A stretch of 64,000 nucleotides of DNA from Pelagicoccus enzymogenes (GTDB lineage: Bacteria > Verrucomicrobiota > Verrucomicrobiia > Opitutales > Opitutaceae): positions 62,001 to 126,000 of the forward strand of contig NZ_JACYFG010000051.1 of assembly GCF_014803405.1 (NCBI RefSeq), given 5' to 3'. Both the position numbers and the translations under genes were made by a program. Positions 8,521 through 17,317 of the stretch are shown piece by piece (position 1 is the stretch's first letter; the number at the start of each line of letters is the position of its first letter). The notes under the pieces were generated by a model, which saw only the letters and a list, made by a program, of their open reading frames with translations, had not been told where the DNA came from and made no database searches.

Positions 8521-9510
8521 TCAGTTAGAGCTGTTTGTTAGCTCATATTCTTCGTTTTCGTATTTTTCTATCAATACGTCGAGACTCGCTGCTATTTCCG
8601 TTTCTGTGCCAAGGACAAGCCAGTAGCGATAATTGAAGTTGGACTTAGGACCGAGGTTTACGCGCACGACTGGCGCGACATGCATCGTGTAAGTTGAAGT
8701 TGGGTCTTCTATATTGTTAGGTCCGCCGCTGGAGCCGAAATTCCATGACTTGCCCGCGGTTGGGCTGAAGACCGCAATTCCTTGGCCGCTTTCTTCGAAG
8801 AAGGCCATCGCTTGCAGTGGGGGGCTTGCCTTGGTCCAGGGCAAGCCTGGAGGATCGGTTTCGAGCTGCCATTCGCCGTCGCCGAGGTAAGACTTGGCGA
8901 TGTGAAAGTTTCGGGTGAAGTAGCAGGCGGGAACTTCTTGAGGATTGGCCACAGCTGGGCCCCAAGGGTCATTCTCATCACGATCGCACTGTAGTTCGCA
9001 CTGCACTACGATAGTGTTGGGCAAACCTTCTTCGAATCGCGTCCATTGCTTCATGAGAGCCGCGGCGGGTTCGTTGGGCATGTCCCAAAGGTTTGGGATC
9101 GTCTCGCTGTAGAGAGTGTGTTCGTTCAGGCGCTCGAATGCCGTCACCTCGGCCCAGGAGCCGATGCCACCTCCTTGTATGGGATTCCAAGACCACGGGG
9201 ACCAGTGTTTGCCTTGTCCCTCCTGCCGCCGGTCGCGACGAATGCCAGCGTAGTAGGACTGTTGGATCAGGCGCCCCGGGTCGCGGTAGTTGACGATGTT
9301 CCGCGAATACCCGGCCGATGAAATGTAGGTGATGGAGCCTCCTTTTTCGCGATCGATCCCGATTTTTACCTGCCCGTTCGCGATGGTGAGGAGATCCTCT
9401 TTCCGCTCGGGGATGGCGGGGAGCTTCGCCACTATCGTCAGCGCGATGGTAGCCAGTACCAGTCGCTTTAAGGGAATGAAATTCGTTTCGATTGAGGTTC
9501 TTCGAGTCAT
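8521..9510 (-). CDS. Exported protein of unknown function, beta-rich
   Basis: A 329-residue protein from the ATG at 9510; this start is chosen because it overlaps the upstream stop as ATGA and gives a signal-peptide-like N-terminus (LKRLVLATIALTIVAKLPA). The body is rich in aromatic residues and beta-forming stretches, for example NGQVKIGIDREKGGSITYI near the start, a pattern seen in carbohydrate-handling beta-sandwich proteins of Planctomycetes and Verrucomicrobia, though I cannot name the family. It is translationally coupled to the SnoaL-like gene and lies within the glycan region, so a periplasmic or surface role in glycan processing is inferred only. Confidence 0.6.
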   Translation of the reverse strand: MTRRTSIETNFIPLKRLVLATIALTIVAKLPAIPERKEDLLTIANGQVKIGIDREKGGSITYISSAGYSRNIVNYRDPGRLIQQSYYAGIRRDRRQEGQGKHWSPWSWNPIQGGGIGSWAEVTAFERLNEHTLYSETIPNLWDMPNEPAAALMKQWTRFEEGLPNTIVVQCELQCDRDENDPWGPAVANPQEVPACYFTRNFHIAKSYLGDGEWQLETDPPGLPWTKASPPLQAMAFFEESGQGIAVFSPTAGKSWNFGSSGGPNNIEDPTSTYTMHVAPVVRVNLGPKSNFNYRYWLVLGTETEIAASLDVLIEKYENEEYELTNSSN

Positions 9511-10088
9511 GGTTGATAGGCGGGCTGGGAAAGCTTCTTTCGGTTGACCAGGTTGATGTGGGAAATTCTCCAGCCGTATTCGGTGCGTTTGCACGTAAAT
9601 TCGTATTGTCCGGTGAGAAGCGTATTCTTTTCCGGAGTACCATCCGAGTGGAAGTGGCGAGTGTTGAGAGTGGTGATAACGAATGCCTCGTCTCCGTCGA
9701 TCCGAATGAATATTGGGACGCTTAGGTGCTGGGTTCCTTCGAAGGTTTCAAAGAAGGTTTCCAGCAATTCGATCCGACGATTTGCGGACGCGGATTTGAA
9801 AGTTCCGGATGAACCGTCGTGGTAATTGTCGAGAAAAAGGGATCGGTGCAGCTCCCAGTCTCGCAGGTCCACGCTGTATCCGTATGCCATGATCAGGTCT
9901 AACAATTCGCTACGATCGACGAGGTAGTTGATTTTTGTCTCCAAGTCGGCGGCGCGAATCGATTGGCGAATTTGCAAGCGCTCGCTTGCATCTATCCTGG
10001 AAGGGTGGGGATTGTCGAGCGGGCTCGCTGGACAGGGCACCGCGGAGACTGCAGGCAATAGCAAAGCAAGCAAATGGGATAACTTCAT
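9507..10088 (-). CDS. Exported SnoaL/NTF2-like protein
   Basis: A 193-residue protein with a signal peptide (HLLALLLPAVSAVPCPASP; the cysteine could be a lipidation site). Residues about 45-185 match the SnoaL-like/NTF2 fold: an N-terminal helix with RSELLDLIMAYGYSVDLRDW, then a curved sheet ending in YGWRISHINLV. Members are small cone-shaped domains acting as dehydratases, isomerases or binding proteins; catalytic residues cannot be assigned here. It is the first gene of a two-gene minus-strand unit, overlapping the next by four bases. A TGACTGTC motif lies about 90 bases upstream. Confidence 0.75.
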   Translation of the reverse strand: MKLSHLLALLLPAVSAVPCPASPLDNPHPSRIDASERLQIRQSIRAADLETKINYLVDRSELLDLIMAYGYSVDLRDWELHRSLFLDNYHDGSSGTFKSASANRRIELLETFFETFEGTQHLSVPIFIRIDGDEAFVITTLNTRHFHSDGTPEKNTLLTGQYEFTCKRTEYGWRISHINLVNRKKLSQPAYQP

Positions 10089-11088
10089 AGGGAGAAGCCT
10101 TCGGGCAGTTTGGTTCGGAGCATTTGAGCTCTCCAGATTTGGTCTAGAATTGGTTCTTTGCTAGGCGGTTAGCGCCTGACTGTCCTTATCCGAATTACAT
10201 GACCTCGAATACCTTTGCTTGGCAGCCTGCTCGCCGCTCTCGGCGAGCTTCCTTTGCTGAGCTCCTTCAAGTGTTCGACCAGTCGGAAGTCGATTGGTCC
10301 GCCGGGACTTTTATCGGCTTTGTCGCGTGGGTGGTTTGCCCAGCCGTCGTGCCCGATGAGGGTAGTAATGGGCCAACCGTATAGGATAAAAATCGGAGTC
10401 GCCTGAAGTCTTTTCGTACCGCTAATCGAGGACCTTCTCGTATTCGATTTTCCCTAGTCCCGAGCTGTTCTGGCAGGCAATCTCGAACCTTGTGAGAGGA
10501 ATCTTAGCGGATGCGCACCTTATTATCGGTGTGCATGAAAGTCCGTAGAGATCCGGCCGCAAAAGCTCACGACTTCTGGAGGGCAACGGTTCCACGTCCA
10601 CAATAACGAGTCTGCGGTCGAGCGACCTGAAAGAGACCTAAAGGGGGTTGAGAAGGTTCATCTCTAGGCAGGTGGGTCGGCGACGGTCACCTTTGAACTG
10701 AATTAGAGAGGGTTTGCTTTCCGAGATGTATCTAGTGGATCTTGGCAGGTAGAGCCGGGTTATTTTTCGCTCCTTGTTGGTAACTCTTCGCTGAACTCCG
10801 AATTTGCTGAAAAGGTCTCTATAAACTAGGTTTAGATTTGGGAGCGAGTCCGGCTTCGCTTTCCCGCCATTCCGTGGAGGCTGTCGTACCTTATCGGGTT
10901 TCATCCTTTTAGGCGACGGGGTTGTACATAAAAAAACCGCAACGTTCACGCTGCGGTTTTTCTACCATTTCCAAATAGTGGATGTGAAAGGATTTGAGTT
11001 AAATTGTAAGACTCGAAACGAGTATAGTTAATGTGTTTAGCCTGAACGAAGTATGTGCAACTATGCTTTCAATTAGAAAACAATACAG
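10089..11088. other. 1-kb gap with hairpins and a possible decayed reading frame
   Basis: No convincing gene. On the minus strand about 10210-10410 one frame reads protein-like (FILYGWPITTLIGHDGWANHP, later GGPIDFRLVEHLKEL) but has no start and runs into unrelated sequence, which suggests a decayed gene. An imperfect 9-bp hairpin lies at 10511-10536 (ATGCGCACC / GGTGTGCAT). A minus-strand frame at 10638-10949 would need a GTG inside the terminator stem and shows no family; I do not call it. The TGACTGTC motif at 10177-10184 precedes the SnoaL-like gene. Confidence 0.4.
10931..10962. terminator. Bidirectional rho-independent terminator
   Basis: AAAAACCGCA and TGCGGTTTTT form a perfect stem with a short loop, flanked by A-run and T-run, so it works in both directions. 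It lies about 130 bases beyond the stop of the DUF5722 gene and should end the large minus-strand operon that starts at 23962. Confidence 0.8.
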
Positions 11089-13137
11089 TTAGTTCTGGAT
11101 GCGAATGATGGGTTCGACCCAGTGGGCCCAATCGTATTCGATGTCTGCACCGGGGTCAATGATGAGGCTGAGTTCGCGACTGCTGCCGGCTTTGCCTGTG
11201 AGGTCAACAAGGTGGGACGTATAGGTTCCGTCTGTCTTTTCCTGACGGTAAACTTCCCTGCCATCAAGTTGAACCGAGAAGGTTACTCCGTTTGAGCTTT
11301 CGTGGGCGATTCCGGTACCGAAGGTCAGGGCTAAGCTTTGATTTTCGTCGATTTCTGGGAGTTCAATCTGCCAGCTGATGGAGGCTGGGACTCCATCTTT
11401 CGGATGGACGAAGATAGAGGGCGCGAGCCAGCCGGCGGATTTGAGGAAGGAGGCGGATTTCGCGTCTAGCGCATTTGCCACATTTGCGTCCACGAAAAGT
11501 CGATACAGGTCGATGATGCCGCTTTCGTTGGAGTTAGGTTGAGCGAGGCCTACGCTTTCGGGGCCAGGGTAGAGCTTTTCCCAGGAATCGCGATCGAGGT
11601 AGTCGAGGGCGAACTGAGTTTCCTCTAACCAGTTCTTTTCGCCAAAGGCTTTGAAAACGCTGTAGGAGGGTTTCTTGGGGCCGATGTCCTCGGCTCCTTT
11701 GGGCCCGTGACGCCGCAGGCCGAGCATGAGACCGCCTTCGTGCGGATGGTCCACGTGGCGATGCAAGTGAAAGGCGGTTATTTCAGGAATCTGTTGAACG
11801 AGCTCGAGTGCGTAGGCGAGGGCGACGGCTTGCTTGAGTTCTGGCTCCGCTCCAGCGGGGCCGTGGAATCCTTGCTCGCTCAGAACGATTTCGCGGGTTT
11901 GGTGGCCGAAGCGGAGGTGTGGTTGCTTCAGGTAAGCGACGAGTACCTCCAAGTTCTTCATGGTGACGAGCGGACTGTCGAAGTAGGGCGTTGCCGAAAA
12001 ATTAAGCCAGAAGGCGGGCTCGAAGAGGTCTTCTGGGTACGGGTGCCAAGCGACTCCCCAGGGGAAGTCGCCGGACTTCTTGGAGAGTTTGCCAAAGGCG
12101 TCGATGAAGCCGCGGCCGCTAAAGCCGCGTTCGGGGGATCCGGGAGTTGCCATGGCATGCCAGTGGTGTGTTAGGGAAACGAAGACGCGCCAATCCGAGT
12201 GAGCCTGTTTGCCTGCGAGTTCGGCGATGCGTACGGCTCGGTGGTAGTTGTCGGTAACTTCCTCGATGGAGGCGGGGCCCATGTTGTACCAAACGGAGTG
12301 ACTCTGCACTTCGTTTCCAACGATCATGCCGGCGAGAATTCCGAACTTGGCATCTTCGCGGGTGTAGCGCGATGCGAGGAACTCGAGTGCGGCCCGATAG
12401 TACAAGTAGCCCTCTTCGTTCGTTAGGTTGAAGGCTCCGATAAGGGCGTGGGGGTTGTTGATCTCGGAGCGTGGGTGGGTGAGAGGGCTGTCGTTGCGGG
12501 AGCCTTGCCATTTAATGGTTTTGAGAAGGATTCCCAAGGTGCGGATGCCGGCCTGATGAAAGGCTTTGAGCCGCGTATCCAAGTTTTCAACATAGGATGC
12601 TCGGAAGTGAACGGTCTTAGCGTCGACCGTGACTTGATAGGGACTGTTTTTCGATTCTAGGTCAATGAGTTGATCGATGGATATGTTTTCGACGATATGG
12701 CTGGCTCCTAGGGCAATCGGGTCTTCCAGCCCTACGGCGCTGTTGAGTCCTTTCTTGTTGCTGGGGTGGGGAATCGCAAAGGTCGCCGCCCCGAGTAGGG
12801 ACGTGTCGGTCACCCAGCGATTTGCGTCCAGCGTTTCGCGACTATTAGCGACGACTATATTGAAGCGTCCGTAGTAAAGGTCGTATCCTTCTTGTATTCG
12901 ATTGAATGTTACGGATGGAGACGCTTGTCCCTTCCAGACCGTGAACGTTTGTTCTTCTGTTTGGTAGGGCAGGCGAACGGTGACCTCGATGCCCTGTCCT
13001 TGCAGTTCCAACGGAAGGCTGATTTCGATTTGATCTGCTCTCGCGGAGATCACTGGGGAGGCGGCATTTGCGTGGAAGTGTGCGAAGATGGAGAGAAAAA
13101 GGTAGGCGCTGCGTAGGTAAGCTTTGAGCGGAATCAT
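11089..13137 (-). CDS. DUF5722 glycoside-hydrolase-like protein
   Basis: A 682-residue exported protein (signal peptide about 1-26). Residues about 180-500 match DUF5722, a TIM-barrel-like family. Two glutamates lie where clan GH-A enzymes carry acid/base and nucleophile: E276 in GNEVQSH and E421 in LSEQGFH; their role is inferred. An N-terminal beta domain (about 28-125) and a C-terminal beta-sandwich (about 540-682) flank the barrel. The gene is last in the seven-gene operon, its start overlapping the symporter stop by four bases, and a paralogue with the same two motifs lies at 30210-33773. A glycosidase acting on a rhamnose-containing oligosaccharide is plausible but unproven. Confidence 0.8.
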   Translation of the reverse strand: MIPLKAYLRSAYLFLSIFAHFHANAASPVISARADQIEISLPLELQGQGIEVTVRLPYQTEEQTFTVWKGQASPSVTFNRIQEGYDLYYGRFNIVVANSRETLDANRWVTDTSLLGAATFAIPHPSNKKGLNSAVGLEDPIALGASHIVENISIDQLIDLESKNSPYQVTVDAKTVHFRASYVENLDTRLKAFHQAGIRTLGILLKTIKWQGSRNDSPLTHPRSEINNPHALIGAFNLTNEEGYLYYRAALEFLASRYTREDAKFGILAGMIVGNEVQSHSVWYNMGPASIEEVTDNYHRAVRIAELAGKQAHSDWRVFVSLTHHWHAMATPGSPERGFSGRGFIDAFGKLSKKSGDFPWGVAWHPYPEDLFEPAFWLNFSATPYFDSPLVTMKNLEVLVAYLKQPHLRFGHQTREIVLSEQGFHGPAGAEPELKQAVALAYALELVQQIPEITAFHLHRHVDHPHEGGLMLGLRRHGPKGAEDIGPKKPSYSVFKAFGEKNWLEETQFALDYLDRDSWEKLYPGPESVGLAQPNSNESGIIDLYRLFVDANVANALDAKSASFLKSAGWLAPSIFVHPKDGVPASISWQIELPEIDENQSLALTFGTGIAHESSNGVTFSVQLDGREVYRQEKTDGTYTSHLVDLTGKAGSSRELSLIIDPGADIEYDWAHWVEPIIRIQN

Positions 13138-14567
13138 TGGGTGTGGGCGAGTTGTTTGTTAGTGTGACGTATCTTGAGCAGTTCGCGGTTTCGTTCCGCT
13201 TGTTTTCGGGTGAGTGGATAGTAGATCATTATGATAAGGGCGGCGAGCAGTCCGGCGCATTGGGTTCCAACGATCAGTAGTTTCATGTCGAATACGACAT
13301 CTGGTGTGATGCCGTTTTCCTTAATGTCCTTTGCGTCGTATCCGGAGATCTGGAGGATGCCTCCGCCCACTAGGGAGGTAATGGTGATGGCTAGTTTCAA
13401 GGTGAAGCCCTTGACAGCGCTAAACATGCCTTCGCGACGTCGACCGGTTATGAGCTCGTCCTCGTCGCAGATATCGGCGGTGATCGTGTCGACCATGAGC
13501 CAGCAACCTTGAAAGCCGAGGAATGCGATGATGGAGGTTATGTAGAGGGCCCAGGGCCACCTTGGATCGATGGCAGGCCAGAGCAGGGCTGTTCCCACTA
13601 AGGCGAAAGCGATGCCGACGCTCATGGCGATGCTCTTGCTCCATTTTCTCGAAATCCATCCGATGAGGAAAAGGCTGACGTACGACATACCGACCGATAG
13701 GAATCCTAGCACGAGCGAAAGGTCTCCCCAAGCCTTGTCGCTACCGTCGAGCACATATGGGATCATGAGGAAAGGCAGAACAGATCCGCCGGATATCGTG
13801 GCTACTACGATGATGACGTATGCGAAGAAGAGGATGAGAAAGTTCTTGTTTTTGAGAGCGGTGGCGAAGGCGGGACCGATTTTGATGGGGTCGGGAATCC
13901 TCACCTTTTGATTCTCCTTAACGAAAGCCACTGGAATCATCCCAGACGCGAGTACGATCACGCTTATTCCGATGCTGACCCAGAAGGCACCCTGTCCCTG
14001 ATTGTTGAATACATCGAGGTTGATGAGCTTGTAGAGGGAGAACGAGCCCAAGCTCCCGGCCAGCCCGATGTACATGCGCCATGCCACGACCCGAGTGCGT
14101 TCGTCGTAGTTGGGCGTGAGCTCGAAGCCTAACGCTGTGTAGGGTACCACAAACAGGGTATAGAAAAAGGCGAGGGCGCTGCCTACGAGGGTGAGGTACC
14201 AGAAGGGAGCGTTGCTGTACCATGGATTGTCTATGGTCTCCAGGTAAGGAGGCGTCCAAAGAAAAGGCAGGATCAGGGCGCAAGAGATCACGCCCCAGAG
14301 CATGAAGGGGATCCGGCGCCCTTTGGGACTGCGGCAGTTGTCGGACCAGTTGCCGATAAGTGGATCGGTTATGGCGTCCATGAAGCGGGGCACCGCGAGC
14401 GCTACGCCGGCCAGAAGGTTTGGCATCTCGAAGAACTTCACGTAAATGAGTAAGCCGAGGGCGTTGAGGGTATTGAACATGAAGTTGTCGGCGAGGCCGC
14501 CAAAGCCCCAGAATATCTTGGTGCCGAGCGATACGCGTTCGTTCTTAGGTATTGAGGTATTGGGCAC
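13134..14567 (-). CDS. GPH-family sugar:cation symporter (MelB-like MFS)
   Basis: A 477-residue transporter with 12 hydrophobic segments. The motif RFMDAITDPLIGNWSD early in the protein is typical of the glycoside-pentoside-hexuronide:cation symporters related to MelB. They import mono- or disaccharides with sodium or protons. Translation likely begins at the GTG at 14567, as no ATG lies near. It sits 11 bases after the rhamnosidase and overlaps the DUF5722 gene, so import of rhamnose or a related sugar released by the neighbouring enzymes is likely (inference). Confidence 0.88.
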   Translation of the reverse strand: MPNTSIPKNERVSLGTKIFWGFGGLADNFMFNTLNALGLLIYVKFFEMPNLLAGVALAVPRFMDAITDPLIGNWSDNCRSPKGRRIPFMLWGVISCALILPFLWTPPYLETIDNPWYSNAPFWYLTLVGSALAFFYTLFVVPYTALGFELTPNYDERTRVVAWRMYIGLAGSLGSFSLYKLINLDVFNNQGQGAFWVSIGISVIVLASGMIPVAFVKENQKVRIPDPIKIGPAFATALKNKNFLILFFAYVIIVVATISGGSVLPFLMIPYVLDGSDKAWGDLSLVLGFLSVGMSYVSLFLIGWISRKWSKSIAMSVGIAFALVGTALLWPAIDPRWPWALYITSIIAFLGFQGCWLMVDTITADICDEDELITGRRREGMFSAVKGFTLKLAITITSLVGGGILQISGYDAKDIKENGITPDVVFDMKLLIVGTQCAGLLAALIIMIYYPLTRKQAERNRELLKIRHTNKQLAHTQ

Positions 14568-14578
14568 GAACGAAGGGG

Positions 14579-17284
14579 TTAGAGTTGCGACTTAAACTTG
14601 TAGACGCCGGCGGGGAGGGCGTAGATTCCGTGTTGTTTCTCGTATCGGTAGGGACGGGTATGGACACGATCCCAGGTTTCTTCCGACAGGTATTCGACGG
14701 CACTGTGATCGCGGGCCGGAATGTGTACTTCTCCAACCGAGTTTGGGGGAATTTCCACCTCCATCGCGAAATATCCTTCGCTTTGTTTCCACTCGCAACG
14801 GATCAGTCCGTAGGGAGACTTGAGCGAGGTCTTGGCCCAGTTTATTCCGTTGCCGGGGGTAGGGGTGAAGAGGATACGCTTGTAGGCGCTGCTACCGGAT
14901 TCTTGGGATATGCCTCCTACTGTATTGTACAACCACTGGCCGATCGCCCCGTAGGCGTAGTGGTTGAATGAATTCATGCCGGTGTCTCCGAAACCTTTTT
15001 CGGGAGTCCAGCTGTCCCAGCGCTCCCACATAGTTGTCGCTCCGTTGCTGACAGGGAATAGCCAGCCGGGATAGGTTTTTTGCATCAGCACGCGGTAGGC
15101 CATGTCCGAGTGTCCGACCTTGCTGAGTGTGGGACAAAGAAGTGGCGTACCGAGGAATCCGGTTGAAAGGTGGTTGCCGCGTCGCTCAATGGTGTGTAGG
15201 AGACGCTCGATTGCGCGACTGCGTTGCTCCCCTTCGAGCAAGTCGAAGGCTAGGGCCATTAGGTAGGCGGTTTGGGTGTCGCCCACTAGCAGGCCCGACG
15301 GTGCCGTGAAAGCGTTGCGGAAAGCGAGCTTGATATTTTGGTGGAGCTTTTCGAAGCGGCTCTGGTCGTCGGGGCGTCCTAGGAGCTTCGCAACATCGAT
15401 CATGATCTCTGTGGTGCGAGCGAAGTAGGCGGTTCCGATCAAATCGGAAGGTGTAGGAGCCCACTCGGGGCGAGGGGCATCTGGGGCGAGCCAGTCGCCG
15501 TAGACTGTGACCGGACGAATTAGCTCGTGCGAAGTCGATTCCTGGTAGTCTATCCAGGCGCTCATTGCGTCGTAGTTGTCTTCCAGTATCGATTTGTCAC
15601 CAAAGGACAAATAGGTTTCCCATGGACAGATGACGCCGGCGTCAGCCCAGCCTGCGTTTCCGAAATGTTCTGAAACCAAGGGAATGGAAAAGGGGCGCTT
15701 GGTATTGCTGGCGAAAAGGTCTGGCGAGATGTCGGGGAAGGATCCGTCTGGGGCTTGGCTGTCGACGAGGGTGCGAATCCATTCGCGGAAAAAGGTTGAG
15801 GTGTCGAAGTTGAAGTTGGCGGTGGGGGCGAATACCTGGGCGTCGCCCGTCCAACCTAAGCGTTCATCGCGTTGTGGGCAGTCGGTGGGGAGTTCGAGGA
15901 AGTTTCCTTTTTGCCCCCAGACTATGTTGCTCTGCAGCTGGTTTATGTCTGGATGCGAGCATTGGAAAGATCCGGTGGCTTCCATGTCGCTGTGCAGGAC
16001 CAGAGCCTGCAGGGATGCAGGTGTCGGCTTGGAGCTGACACCGGAGATTTCCATGTAGCGAAATCCGTGATACGTGAAGAGCGGCTCGTAGGTCTCGGTC
16101 CCTTCGCCTCGGCAAACGTAGTGGTCGGTCGCTTTGGCATAGCGAAGGTTTTCTCGGTAGAGAGAACCGTCGGGGTTGAGCATTTCGGCGAATTGAAGGG
16201 TAATCTTCTTCCCTTTGCCTTCCCTGACCTTTATGCGAGCCACGCCTGTAATCACTTGCCCGAAGTCGGCAATGTAGGAGTTGGGACCGCTGCGTTTGGT
16301 GCTCTGTGGTTTGAGCGTCTCCTGGACTCGCACCGGCGGTCCGATGCGCGGCTTGAGCGTTGCTTCGGGAGCTGGGTAACAGGTCGCTTTTTTCCATCCT
16401 GAAGCTTTGAAGCCGGGTGAGCTCCACCCTGGCATTTGTTTTCGGGCGTCGTAAGTCTCGCCATCGTAGATGTCAGCGGCGAGATAAGGGCCGGTGGCGC
16501 TTTTCCAGCTTTCATCGGTGACGACGGAATGCGTTTTTCCTTGGGCGTCGACGATCTCCAGTTGAGCAAGGGCGCTGAGCTGATCGCCGTAGTTGGCGCG
16601 GATTGTAGGGTGGAAGAGATTTCCTCGAAACCAGCCGTCGGCGAGTATGATGCCGATCGCATTCGCTCCTGTTTCCAAGAGCTCCGTCACATCGTAGGAG
16701 AATGTGTGCAAGGTCTTGTCGTACTCGGTCCATCCAGGGGCGAAGCGATCTGCGGTGACCGGTTTGCCGTTGACGAAAAGTTGGCAGACGCCTCTGGCGG
16801 AAACGTAGAGGCGGCCGCTAGCGATGGGGGTGTCTAAGCTGAATTCCTTGCGCAGGTGCGGGCAAGGGACGCTTTCTTTCGCTCCCTCGTCTTTCAGGCC
16901 GATCCACTTTGCTTTCCAATCTTCCGCGTGAAGCAGTCCCGTTTCGAAGGAGGCGACCTCGCTCCAAGGACCGACCTTTTTCCAGGCGTCCCAGATGCGG
17001 GTTCGCCAGAATACTTGTTGTCCGGACTGAAGGTTCGGCCCCCCGTAGGGAAGGTGCAATGACCGGTCGCTTTGGACGCGTCCGGTATCCCAGAGGAGGT
17101 CCGAAGCGTCCCATGCGTCCTTCCGAGAGCTGGCTTGGATCTGGTATGAACTTTGGGCGGCTCCATAGCGTTTGTCGGCAAGCTGCCAGGAAAGACGAGG
17201 CGTCGAGTCGTCCAAACCGATGGGGTTTATGCGGCTGTTGGCCTTGAGGTTTATGGGAAGGGCGATGCTTTGCGGGTCGGGCAT
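14579..17284 (-). CDS. Alpha-L-rhamnosidase, GH78
   Basis: A 901-residue protein matching GH78 across its length: N-terminal beta-sandwich domains, an (alpha/alpha)6 barrel from about residue 450 to 790 and a C-terminal beta domain. The family motif DCPQRDERLGWTGD contains E474, the expected general acid, and MWERWDSW contains E754, the expected base partner. These enzymes release terminal alpha-L-rhamnose by inversion. No signal peptide is seen, so it probably acts in the cytoplasm or periplasm on small imported oligosaccharides. Its place between sulfatases and a sugar symporter is the main evidence that the target glycan contains rhamnose. Confidence 0.93.
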   Translation of the reverse strand: MPDPQSIALPINLKANSRINPIGLDDSTPRLSWQLADKRYGAAQSSYQIQASSRKDAWDASDLLWDTGRVQSDRSLHLPYGGPNLQSGQQVFWRTRIWDAWKKVGPWSEVASFETGLLHAEDWKAKWIGLKDEGAKESVPCPHLRKEFSLDTPIASGRLYVSARGVCQLFVNGKPVTADRFAPGWTEYDKTLHTFSYDVTELLETGANAIGIILADGWFRGNLFHPTIRANYGDQLSALAQLEIVDAQGKTHSVVTDESWKSATGPYLAADIYDGETYDARKQMPGWSSPGFKASGWKKATCYPAPEATLKPRIGPPVRVQETLKPQSTKRSGPNSYIADFGQVITGVARIKVREGKGKKITLQFAEMLNPDGSLYRENLRYAKATDHYVCRGEGTETYEPLFTYHGFRYMEISGVSSKPTPASLQALVLHSDMEATGSFQCSHPDINQLQSNIVWGQKGNFLELPTDCPQRDERLGWTGDAQVFAPTANFNFDTSTFFREWIRTLVDSQAPDGSFPDISPDLFASNTKRPFSIPLVSEHFGNAGWADAGVICPWETYLSFGDKSILEDNYDAMSAWIDYQESTSHELIRPVTVYGDWLAPDAPRPEWAPTPSDLIGTAYFARTTEIMIDVAKLLGRPDDQSRFEKLHQNIKLAFRNAFTAPSGLLVGDTQTAYLMALAFDLLEGEQRSRAIERLLHTIERRGNHLSTGFLGTPLLCPTLSKVGHSDMAYRVLMQKTYPGWLFPVSNGATTMWERWDSWTPEKGFGDTGMNSFNHYAYGAIGQWLYNTVGGISQESGSSAYKRILFTPTPGNGINWAKTSLKSPYGLIRCEWKQSEGYFAMEVEIPPNSVGEVHIPARDHSAVEYLSEETWDRVHTRPYRYEKQHGIYALPAGVYKFKSQL

Positions 17285-17317
17285 GGTGTCTAGAAAAAAG
17301 GGTTTTTGGAAGTTGTA

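Noticed and set aside
10638-10949. 103-codon minus-strand frame
   Set aside because: Needs a GTG inside a terminator stem, has no motif and biased composition; treated as chance.
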